Origin: Bacillota bacterium
Lineage (GTDB): Bacteria; Bacillota; Clostridia; Lachnospirales; Lachnospiraceae
Direction of reading: 5' to 3'
NCBI GenBank assembly: GCA_023428655.1
Contig: JAEYXC010000407.1
Coordinates: forward strand, 1 to 5,040
Length of the DNA stretch: 5,040 nucleotides
This document shows, piece by piece, positions 1 to 5,040 of the stretch. The position numbers were made by a program, and so were the translations under genes. Below the pieces are notes generated by a model. It did no database searches. It was not told the DNA's origin and was given only the letters and a program-made list of their open reading frames with translations. Numbering within the stretch: the first letter of the stretch is position 1; each line of letters starts with the position of its first letter.

Positions 1-35
1 ATATAGGAATATAAAGGTATAGTGAGGGATGCATT

Positions 36-509
36 ATGAGGATCGGATTATTTATTCATTCACACACGGGCAATACGCAAGCAGTTGCTGAGCAATTAAT
101 GGAGAAGCTGATGCAAAACGGACATCAGGTTGAGCTTAAAAGGCTGGAACCCATTGGTGGAGAAAATACAAACGAAATTGACATCGACAAGATCAGCTTT
201 CTTCCGGAGCCGGATATGAGTGGATATGATTATTTGATTGTAGGTGCTCCTGTCAGAGGTTTTTCCATATCACCAGTGTTGGCAGCATATATCAAAAGGA
301 TTTCCACCTTGAAGGGACAGAAGGTAGATCTGTTTGCTACTCAAGCCTTTCCATATGCTTGGATGGGTGGAAAAAATGCAATCAAACAGATGAGAAATGC
401 TTGTGAACAAAAAGGAGCTACTGTGGTTAAAACAGCGATTGTTAATTGGAGGAGTAAGAAGAAGGATGCTCAAATTCAGGAGCTGATCACAATGCTTGGG
501 AAAAAATAA
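36..509 (+). CDS. Flavodoxin-family protein (157 aa)
   Basis: A small cytosolic flavodoxin-fold protein, probably an FMN-binding electron carrier or a flavodoxin-like oxidoreductase. The N-terminus is a hydrophobic beta strand (residues 2-8) running into the phosphate-binding loop SHTGNT (residues 9-14), the hallmark of the family. A second strand, YLIVGAPVRGF (66-76), matches the loop that packs against the flavin ring. A third strand ending in ATQAFPYAWMGG (101-112) fits the third FMN-contacting loop. At 157 aa it is the size of a short-chain flavodoxin domain with nothing fused. The ATG at 36 is preceded by GTGAGGG with GAGGG at 24-28, 7 nt from the start. A terminator follows, so it is probably the last or only gene of its transcript. 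Its redox partner cannot be read from the context. The specific subfamily (electron-transfer flavodoxin versus NADPH-dependent FMN reductase-like) is uncertain. Confidence 0.88.
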   Translation: MRIGLFIHSHTGNTQAVAEQLMEKLMQNGHQVELKRLEPIGGENTNEIDIDKISFLPEPDMSGYDYLIVGAPVRGFSISPVLAAYIKRISTLKGQKVDLFATQAFPYAWMGGKNAIKQMRNACEQKGATVVKTAIVNWRSKKKDAQIQELITMLGKK

Positions 510-524
510 CTTAGATAATAGATC

Positions 525-566
525 GCCGGTATGGATGCAATAATATGCAACCAGCCGGCTTTTCTT
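525..566 (+). terminator. Rho-independent terminator after the flavodoxin gene
   Basis: GCCGG (525-529) pairs with CCGGC (555-559). The stem continues inward as TGG/CCA and TGCA/TGCA, interrupted by a small asymmetric bulge and one A-A mismatch. The loop is 6 nt and AT-rich (540-545). The right arm runs directly into TTTTCTT (560-566). It lies 15 nt after the flavodoxin stop codon. The T-tract favours + strand termination, and there is no comparable tract for the other strand. Confidence 0.85.
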
Positions 567-570
567 AATC

Positions 571-587
571 ATGGATTGAAAATCCAT
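571..587. repeat. Perfect 7-bp inverted repeat over the -35 box
   Basis: ATGGATT-GAA-AATCCAT is a perfect dyad with a 3-nt centre. It covers the whole candidate -35 element TTGAAA (576-581). A dyad at this place could be an operator for a dimeric regulator of the downstream promoter. It has no T-tract and so is not a good terminator. It could also be chance in AT-rich DNA. Confidence 0.4.
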
Positions 588-604
588 TCAAAAAAGAATA
601 CAAT
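576..604 (+). promoter_or_regulatory. Candidate sigma-A promoter for the aldehyde dehydrogenase transcript
   Basis: TTGAAA (576-581) and TACAAT (599-604) are separated by exactly 17 nt and each matches the vegetative consensus at 5 of 6 positions. The site lies just downstream of the preceding terminator and upstream of the aldehyde dehydrogenase, where a promoter is expected. Transcription would begin near 611, giving a leader of about 275 nt that contains the whole tandem-repeat array. Other AT-rich -10-like hexamers nearby (TATAGT at 606) make the exact start uncertain. Confidence 0.6.
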
Positions 605-634
605 TATAGTAATTAGTATACCTTACCTAAAGAG

Positions 635-877
635 GTAGCATTGCCCTCACGATTCAAAAGAGATTCAGATATCAAGTACTGTGGCTGTTAGGTTCAATTG
701 AAATTCAGATAATGATGTACTATGGTTGTTAGAAGAAATAAAAATTAAATAACGAGGTGCTATGGTTGTTACAAAGCAACAGAAATTAAATAACGAGGTA
801 CTTTGGTTGTTACGACAACAGAAATTGAAATAACGGGGTGTCATGGTTGTTAGATCACAAGAAATTATGACAGGAGG
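635..877 (+). repeat. Six imperfect tandem repeats, 40-41 bp period, in the aldehyde dehydrogenase leader
   Basis: Units begin at 635, 676, 717, 757, 798 and 838, with lengths 41, 41, 40, 41, 40 and 40 bp. The best-conserved core is GTRCTATGGTTGTTA at the start of each unit. An AT-rich AAATTNAAATAACGAG segment closes units 2-4 of the five clear ones. The first unit (635-675) is degenerate at its start but shares the ATTCAGATA tail with the second. Central copies (757 and 798) are most alike and edge copies have drifted. The end of the last unit is the AGGAGG ribosome binding site of the aldehyde dehydrogenase. With the terminator and promoter, this accounts for most of the 378-nt gap between genes. 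GTTGTT at the start of several units could pair weakly with AATAAC at the end (one G-U pair), a low-stability hairpin. The function is unknown. There are no unique spacers, so this is not CRISPR. Confidence 0.85.
872..877 (+). promoter_or_regulatory. Ribosome binding site that fixes the aldehyde dehydrogenase start
   Basis: A perfect AGGAGG lies 10 nt before the ATG at 888. The alternative upstream in-frame ATG at 843 lies inside the last tandem repeat and is preceded only by a weak GGGG. The homologous N-terminus also begins naturally near 888. Confidence 0.8.
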
Positions 878-887
878 TTGTGGTTAT

Positions 888-2255
888 ATGTCGGATATCA
901 TCAACGCATTAGAGCAGCAAAAGCAATTTTTTAATGTAGGGAATACCAGAAGAATAAAGGTTAGATTGGAATACTTGGACAAACTCGAGCAGTCCATCAA
1001 GGAACATGAAGTGGATATTCTGGATGCACTTCAAAGAGATTTAAATAAAGCACCTTTTGAAGCCTATGCGACAGAAATCGGAATAGTATTGGAGGAAATC
1101 CGTTTTGTAAGAAAACACCTGAGAGAATGGGCAAGACCAAAAGCGGTCAGAACCCCAATCACCAATTTCCCGGCGACTAGCAGAATCTTCTCGGAGCCAT
1201 ATGGTGTTGTTCTGATTATGTCCCCCTGGAATTATCCCTTTCAGTTAGCGATCGCTCCTTTGGTTGGTGCGATTGCAGCAGGCAATTGTGCTATTGTTAA
1301 GCCCTCTAACTACTCATGGAATACATCCTTGGTAATAGAAAGAATTCTTTCCGAGGTCTTTCCAAAGGAGTATGTGGCCGTAATCCAGGGAGGAAGAGAG
1401 GCGAATCAGACACTTCTAGAGCAAAAGTTTGATTATATCTTCTTCACCGGTAGTGTGACTGTTGGCAAAACAGTAATGAAAGCAGCCTCTGAGCACCTGA
1501 CACCGGTGACCTTGGAGCTTGGGGGAAAGAGTCCCTGTATTGTGGATGAAACAGCGAATCTTGAGCTGGCAGCCAAAAGAATTGTGTGGGGCAAATTTAT
1601 CAATTCCGGCCAGACCTGTGTAGCACCGGATTATCTTTTGGTCCATCATAGTGTTAAGGCAAGCCTTCTGGAGAAGATGAAAAAGTATATTCATCAATTC
1701 TACGGAGAGAAAGCCTGTTTTAACCAAAGCTTTCCCAAGATAATCAATGAGAAGCATTTTGATCGCTTGCTTGGTTTGATGGAGGGAGAAAAGATAGTCA
1801 TCGGAGGAACCTCCTCGAGAGAGAGATTACAGATTTCTCCGACGATACTGGATCATATTACCTGGAGCAGTCCAGTTATGTCCGACGAAATCTTTGGCCC
1901 TATTTTACCGGTCTTGGAGTTTCAGAATCTGAATGAAGTGATAACTAAGATCAACAGCCGTCCAAAACCTCTGGCACTTTATTTGTTCACAACAAAAAAG
2001 GAGAACGAAAGAAAAGTGGTACGTCATATCTCCTATGGAGGAGGTTGTATCAATGATACTGTTATGCATCTAGCGACTTCCCATATGCCCTTTGGTGGTG
2101 TCGGCGATAGTGGCATGGGGAGGTATCACGGGAAAGACAGCTTTGATACCTTTTCGCATAAAAAAAGTGTTCTTAAGAAAGCAAATTGGCTGGATGTTCC
2201 TCTTCGTTATCCGCCTTATAAAGATCATCTTAAGCTTTTAAAGAAGTTGTTTTAA
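888..2255 (+). CDS. Class-3-type (YwdH/ALDH3-like) aldehyde dehydrogenase, 455 aa
   Basis: NAD(P)+-dependent oxidation of an aldehyde to the carboxylic acid, probably with a medium- or long-chain aliphatic or aromatic substrate, as is usual for the ALDH3 branch. All expected landmarks are visible: SPWNYP with the oxyanion Asn at 115, VKPSN with the cofactor-binding Lys at 138, FTGS at 186-189, ELGGKS with the general-base Glu at 210, and NSGQTC with the nucleophilic Cys at 244. EIFGP follows with Glu at 334, and then MPFGGVGDSGMGRYHG near the C-terminus. The length and the RYPPYKDHLK tail are typical of the bacterial ALDH3/YwdH group, which lacks the longer N-terminus of ALDH1/2 enzymes. The enzyme looks intact and active and has no signal peptide. 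It has its own promoter candidate and a repeat-filled leader. No terminator is visible in the 53 nt before the next gene, so read-through into the membrane-protein set is possible. The true substrate is not evident. Confidence 0.93.
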   Translation: MSDIINALEQQKQFFNVGNTRRIKVRLEYLDKLEQSIKEHEVDILDALQRDLNKAPFEAYATEIGIVLEEIRFVRKHLREWARPKAVRTPITNFPATSRIFSEPYGVVLIMSPWNYPFQLAIAPLVGAIAAGNCAIVKPSNYSWNTSLVIERILSEVFPKEYVAVIQGGREANQTLLEQKFDYIFFTGSVTVGKTVMKAASEHLTPVTLELGGKSPCIVDETANLELAAKRIVWGKFINSGQTCVAPDYLLVHHSVKASLLEKMKKYIHQFYGEKACFNQSFPKIINEKHFDRLLGLMEGEKIVIGGTSSRERLQISPTILDHITWSSPVMSDEIFGPILPVLEFQNLNEVITKINSRPKPLALYLFTTKKENERKVVRHISYGGGCINDTVMHLATSHMPFGGVGDSGMGRYHGKDSFDTFSHKKSVLKKANWLDVPLRYPPYKDHLKLLKKLF

Positions 2256-2295
2256 CCAGTAAGGATGAATCATGATGTCTCATAAAAATTAAAGC

Positions 2296-2302
2296 AGGAG
2301 GA
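2296..2302 (+). promoter_or_regulatory. Ribosome binding site of the DUF5058-like gene
   Basis: AGGAGGA sits 7 nt before the ATG at 2309. The slightly longer frame opening with GTG at 2303 overlaps the edge of this site and would leave no spacing, so the ATG is preferred. Confidence 0.8.
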
Positions 2303-2308
2303 GTGTTT

Positions 2309-3031
2309 ATGAATTTTGATCCAAACAGCGGTTTTCTTTACGCAGTAGCAGCCATTGTTATTTTATTTGTAATAGTGCAATCCTTCTTTTTTCTTGTCCG
2401 AGCATATAAAAGGGCTAAGGTGATTGGTATGGATATGGCACAGATTCACAGGACGATCATTTCAACAGCGATTTTTACAATCGCACCTGCTATCTCAATT
2501 CTGCTAGGTGTTATTACACTATCAAAGTTTCTGGGGTTACCGCTTCCGTGGATACGACTAAGTGTCATCGGTGCGATTACCTATGAGCTGCCTGCAGCAA
2601 CGACAACAGCAAATGCGTTAAAGGTCTCCTTATCTGAAACCATAACGGATCCCAGAGTCTATTCGGCCATTGCCTGGGTAATGACTCTTGGAATTATGCC
2701 AAGTATCATCTTAGTACCGATATTGTTGAAGCGTATTCAGAAAGGGTTATTATCCATTAAGTCAAAGGATAGCAAATGGGGGGATATATTTATCACAGCA
2801 ATGTTCTTAGGTATGATATCCGCATTCCTGGGAATGGTTTTTGCCAATATCCGAGGTGGACTGGCAGGATGGATTCCGTTATTTGTATTACTATTTTCTG
2901 CCTTGCTAATGGCAGTCTGTGGCTTATTGATCAAGAAATGTAAGATGAATTGGCTTCAGAATTACGCATTACCCATCAGTATGCTTGGTGCGATGGCATT
3001 TGCGGTTCTGATTACACCAATCATCGGTTAG
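2309..3031 (+). CDS. DUF5058-like polytopic membrane protein (240 aa)
   Basis: An integral membrane protein with about six or seven hydrophobic segments, at roughly residues 9-31, 51-72, 82-98 (short, possibly re-entrant), 118-140, 159-179, 187-208 and 217-238. A positively charged loop, RAYKRAK, follows the first segment. A distinctive stretch, SVIGAITYELPAATTT (85-100), mixes polar and helix-breaking residues within a hydrophobic region and could line a substrate path. From memory the sequence resembles the DUF5058 family of Firmicutes, whose function is not established. The stop codon is 11 nt before the next membrane-protein gene, and an M20 hydrolase follows that, so a role as half of a small two-subunit transporter is a reasonable inference. 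There is no signal peptide, no nucleotide-binding motif and no sign of truncation. The family call is from recognition only. Confidence 0.8.
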   Translation: MNFDPNSGFLYAVAAIVILFVIVQSFFFLVRAYKRAKVIGMDMAQIHRTIISTAIFTIAPAISILLGVITLSKFLGLPLPWIRLSVIGAITYELPAATTTANALKVSLSETITDPRVYSAIAWVMTLGIMPSIILVPILLKRIQKGLLSIKSKDSKWGDIFITAMFLGMISAFLGMVFANIRGGLAGWIPLFVLLFSALLMAVCGLLIKKCKMNWLQNYALPISMLGAMAFAVLITPIIG

Positions 3032-3042
3032 GGGGAGATACC

Positions 3043-3702
3043 ATGAAGCAGAAAAGCTACGATGAGTTAACTCATTTTTACGGGAAAATATGGATATGGA
3101 CAGCGGCTATTTTATTCCTTAGTATTCCCGTTGCAATTGGTATTTATTATGATGCTTGGCCGGGATTGACACCGGTGTTAAAAGGCTTATTAGGGGTGGC
3201 TCCGATTTTCTGGACGGTAGGTACCATTGAAGTAATTACCTTTACTCCGATGCTAGGTACCGGAGGCTCCTATCTGGCTTTTGTTACTGGAAATCTTACG
3301 AACCTAAAGGTACCAAGTGCTCTGAGTGCTATGGAGAATGCAAAGGTCAAATCCGGTACGGAGGAGGGGGAGATTATCTCAACCATTGCGGTAGCAACCT
3401 CATCCATTGTAACTACCATCATTATTGCAGTAGGTGTCTTATTATTATCTCAGCTGGCTCCGATTATCAATTCACCGGTCCTTAAACCGGCTTTTGAGAA
3501 TATTCTTCCATCCCTATTCGGTGGCTTAGCCGTAGTATATGTCAGCAAAAATTGGAAGATCTCATTGGCACCTTTGATTTTTATGATTCTATTATTCCTT
3601 AGTGTTCCTTCCCTGTCCAGCTCTGTTGGGGTTCTGGTTCCTGTCGGGGCGCTGATTTCGATTGGAGCGGCAAGGATACTCTATAAGAATAATAAGCTTT
3701 AA
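3043..3702 (+). CDS. Small polytopic membrane protein, partner of the DUF5058-like protein (219 aa)
   Basis: A hydrophobic integral membrane protein with about five or six membrane segments, at roughly residues 15-36, 45-65, 111-138, 153-168, 174-190 and 193-212. Between the second and third segments lies a glycine- and polar-rich stretch, TPMLGTGGSYLAFVTGNLTN (68-87), unusual for a plain membrane helix and a candidate substrate or ion site. It is followed by a charged loop, ENAKVKSGTEEGE. I do not recognise a named family with confidence. The ATG at 3043 has GGGGGAG at 3031-3037 upstream, starting on the last base of the previous stop codon. A frame extension back to 2950 would overlap the preceding gene by 82 nt and is not supported. 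The 11- and 13-nt gaps to its neighbours argue for strict co-expression, so it probably forms a complex with the DUF5058-like protein. Confidence 0.8.
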   Translation: MKQKSYDELTHFYGKIWIWTAAILFLSIPVAIGIYYDAWPGLTPVLKGLLGVAPIFWTVGTIEVITFTPMLGTGGSYLAFVTGNLTNLKVPSALSAMENAKVKSGTEEGEIISTIAVATSSIVTTIIIAVGVLLLSQLAPIINSPVLKPAFENILPSLFGGLAVVYVSKNWKISLAPLIFMILLFLSVPSLSSSVGVLVPVGALISIGAARILYKNNKL

Positions 3703-3709
3703 AGGAGGT
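3701..3709 (+). promoter_or_regulatory. Very strong ribosome binding site of the M20 hydrolase gene
   Basis: AAAGGAGGT matches the anti-Shine-Dalgarno sequence over nine bases. It overlaps the stop codon of the preceding gene and lies 6 nt before the ATG at 3716. An out-of-frame ATG at 3711 is too close to this site and stops after eight codons. Confidence 0.85.
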
Positions 3710-3715
3710 CATGAA

Positions 3716-5040
3716 ATGGGCGAATATCTTGTACTGATCGTACTGGTAGGTTTTATCCTCTTCCTAATCATTCTTCTTGTACGTGCGATGATGCTGCAGC
3801 CTATGAAGGAGGGTGCTGTAGTAACGGAAAGCTATTCCCTGGAGGGGGAGAAGATAGCAGATAATTTATCGGCTATGATTCAATGTCGTACGATTTCCAA
3901 CCTGGAGGAGGACCTTGGCAATCGGGAGGAATTTGAGCGCTTTCAAGAGTTGCTGGTGGAACGCTATCCATATGTACATAAAACATGCAACAGAGAATTC
4001 ATCGGTAAAACCGGTATTCTCTATCATCTGAAGGGGAGAGCCTCCGATCACCCGACGGTACTGATGTCCCACTATGATGTGGTACCGGTGGATGAGGAGG
4101 GGTGGAGCAAGCCGCCCTTTGGAGGTATCATTGAAGAGGGAGTTGTATGGGGAAGAGGGACACTGGATACAAAAGGGACCTTATGCGCAATCATGGAAGG
4201 GACGGAATATTTACTGAGGGAAGGTTTTGTGCCGGAGCAGGATATCTTTCTTGCTTTTTCCGGGGATGAAGAAATCTACGGTACCTCCTGTCCGGCTATA
4301 GTTACGGAGCTGGAGCGACGTGGAATAAAACCTGCCCTCGTCCTGGACGAAGGCGGAGCAGTTGTTGAAAAGGTATTTCCGGGGGTTACTAGACCTGCGG
4401 CACTAATCGGGATTGCCGAGAAGGGAATGGCCAATATATCCATTACCATAGAAGGAGCGGGTGGGCATGCTTCCACACCACCGACTCGTACCATGCTTGG
4501 GAAAATGTCAGAAGCATTAATCAAGCTTGAGCGTAACCCTTTCCATTTTCAATTGACAAAGCCGGTTAGGTCCATGTTTGATGTCCTTGGTAGACACAGT
4601 AGCTTGGGTTACCGGATTCTTTTTGCAAATTTATGGTGTTTTGCGCCGTTGTTGAATTTTATAGGAAAACGAAGCGGTGGAGAGCTGAATGCAATGATGA
4701 GAACAACCTGTGCGTTGACTATGATTGAAGGAAGCAGGGCAATTAATGTATTACCGACAAAGGTAATAGCGAAGGCTAACCTGAGACTTTTGGGTGAGGA
4801 TACCAAGGAGAGAGCACAGGAATATATGCAAAAAGTGATAGGGAATGAAAATATTGCGGTAAAGGTAATTAATGGTATGGATCCTTCTCCGGTGTCTGAT
4901 ATTCAATGTAATGAATATCAGAAGCTGGCCAAGGTCATTCACAATACTTGGCCGAACGCGGTTGTAGCACCCTATCTTATGATGGCCTGCAGTGATTCGA
5001 GACATTATTGTCGCATTACGGATAAAGTATACCGTTTCTC
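3716..5040 (+). CDS. Membrane-anchored M20-family metallohydrolase, PM20D1/carboxypeptidase S-like (3' end outside window)
   Basis: A zinc-dependent peptidase or amidohydrolase of the M20 family; 441 complete codons are visible and the frame is open at the right edge. Residues 4-22 form one hydrophobic helix, followed by RAMMLQPMK, so the enzyme is probably tethered to the membrane. The direction of the catalytic domain is ambiguous from charge. Metal-site residues appear in the usual order: SHYD (His119, Asp121), LDTKG (Asp151), GDEE (catalytic Glu185, metal Glu186), LDEGG (Asp211) and SDSRHY (His430). The inserted dimerisation domain carries GGHAS (His251) and INVLP (343-347). The ANLW segment followed by MMRTTCALT resembles PM20D1 and yeast carboxypeptidase S more than short M20 enzymes such as ArgE or DapE. 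Members are about 480-500 aa, so perhaps 40-60 residues are missing. PM20D1 enzymes cleave or form N-acyl amino acids and carboxypeptidase S cleaves peptides; the substrate here is unknown. The gene lies 13 nt after two membrane-protein genes, which suggests linked import and hydrolysis. Confidence 0.9.
   Translation, partial: MGEYLVLIVLVGFILFLIILLVRAMMLQPMKEGAVVTESYSLEGEKIADNLSAMIQCRTISNLEEDLGNREEFERFQELLVERYPYVHKTCNREFIGKTGILYHLKGRASDHPTVLMSHYDVVPVDEEGWSKPPFGGIIEEGVVWGRGTLDTKGTLCAIMEGTEYLLREGFVPEQDIFLAFSGDEEIYGTSCPAIVTELERRGIKPALVLDEGGAVVEKVFPGVTRPAALIGIAEKGMANISITIEGAGGHASTPPTRTMLGKMSEALIKLERNPFHFQLTKPVRSMFDVLGRHSSLGYRILFANLWCFAPLLNFIGKRSGGELNAMMRTTCALTMIEGSRAINVLPTKVIAKANLRLLGEDTKERAQEYMQKVIGNENIAVKVINGMDPSPVSDIQCNEYQKLAKVIHNTWPNAVVAPYLMMACSDSRHYCRITDKVYRF

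Noticed and set aside
270..587. Minus-strand open frame of 105 codons
   Set aside because: It overlaps the flavodoxin gene and runs through the terminator hairpin, and its translation has no recognisable domain.
635..877. CRISPR array
   Set aside because: The repeats are directly contiguous and degenerate throughout, with no conserved repeat separated by unique spacers, and no cas genes are present.
611..887. Known riboswitch or T-box in the long leader
   Set aside because: I see no T-box sequence, no recognisable aptamer core and no terminator hairpin before the start codon. The leader is repeat sequence.
1416..1757. Minus-strand open frame of 113 codons
   Set aside because: It lies entirely inside the clearly coding aldehyde dehydrogenase and its translation resembles no known domain; it is a shadow frame.
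2269..2276. Short palindrome ATCATGAT between the aldehyde dehydrogenase and the membrane genes
   Set aside because: Eight bases is too short, there is no T-tract after it, and it is not a credible terminator or operator on its own.
2950..3042. N-terminal extension of the second membrane protein
   Set aside because: It would overlap the preceding gene by 82 nt, its encoded residues are not membrane-like, and a good ribosome binding site precedes the ATG at 3043.
3711..3737. ATG at 3711 as the start of the M20 gene
   Set aside because: It is only 1 nt from the ribosome binding site, is out of frame with the hydrolase, and meets a stop after eight codons.
4276..5005. Three minus-strand open frames (65-84 codons)
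   Set aside because: All lie inside the M20 hydrolase gene, whose metal-site motifs are intact in the + frame, and none has a plausible product.

Overview
The window looks like chromosomal DNA from a low-GC Gram-positive anaerobe, most likely a Clostridia/Lachnospiraceae-type bacterium. The evidence is AT-rich intergenic DNA, strong AGGAGG-type ribosome binding sites 6-10 nt before each start, a good sigma-A-type promoter, and protein families common in that group. The genus is an inference and cannot be fixed from sequence alone. All five genes lie on the + strand, and the last one runs off the right edge.

Layout. (1) 36-509 encodes a small flavodoxin-fold protein, followed by a rho-independent terminator at about 525-566. 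(2) The 378-nt gap between this gene and the next holds the terminator, a candidate promoter (TTGAAA-17 nt-TACAAT, 576-604) with an inverted repeat over its -35 box, and a six-copy imperfect tandem repeat with a 40-41 bp period (635-877). The repeat fills most of the predicted 5' leader and ends exactly at the Shine-Dalgarno sequence of the next gene. (3) 888-2255 encodes a class-3-type aldehyde dehydrogenase. (4) 2309-3031, 3043-3702 and 3716-5040+ form a tight gene set with gaps of 11 and 13 nt. They encode a DUF5058-like polytopic membrane protein, a second small polytopic membrane protein, and an M20-family zinc peptidase/amidohydrolase with an N-terminal membrane anchor that resembles the PM20D1/carboxypeptidase S branch.

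How the genes may work together. The last three genes look like one functional unit: a two-component membrane protein, possibly a transporter for a peptide or N-acyl amino acid, plus a membrane-tethered hydrolase for the same substrate. No terminator is visible in the 53 nt after the aldehyde dehydrogenase, so it may be co-transcribed with them. The most unusual non-coding feature is the repeat array in the aldehyde dehydrogenase leader. Most units carry a (G/A)TG- or TTG-GTTGTTA core, and several have a GAGG just before it, so the array resembles serial duplication of a translation-initiation region.
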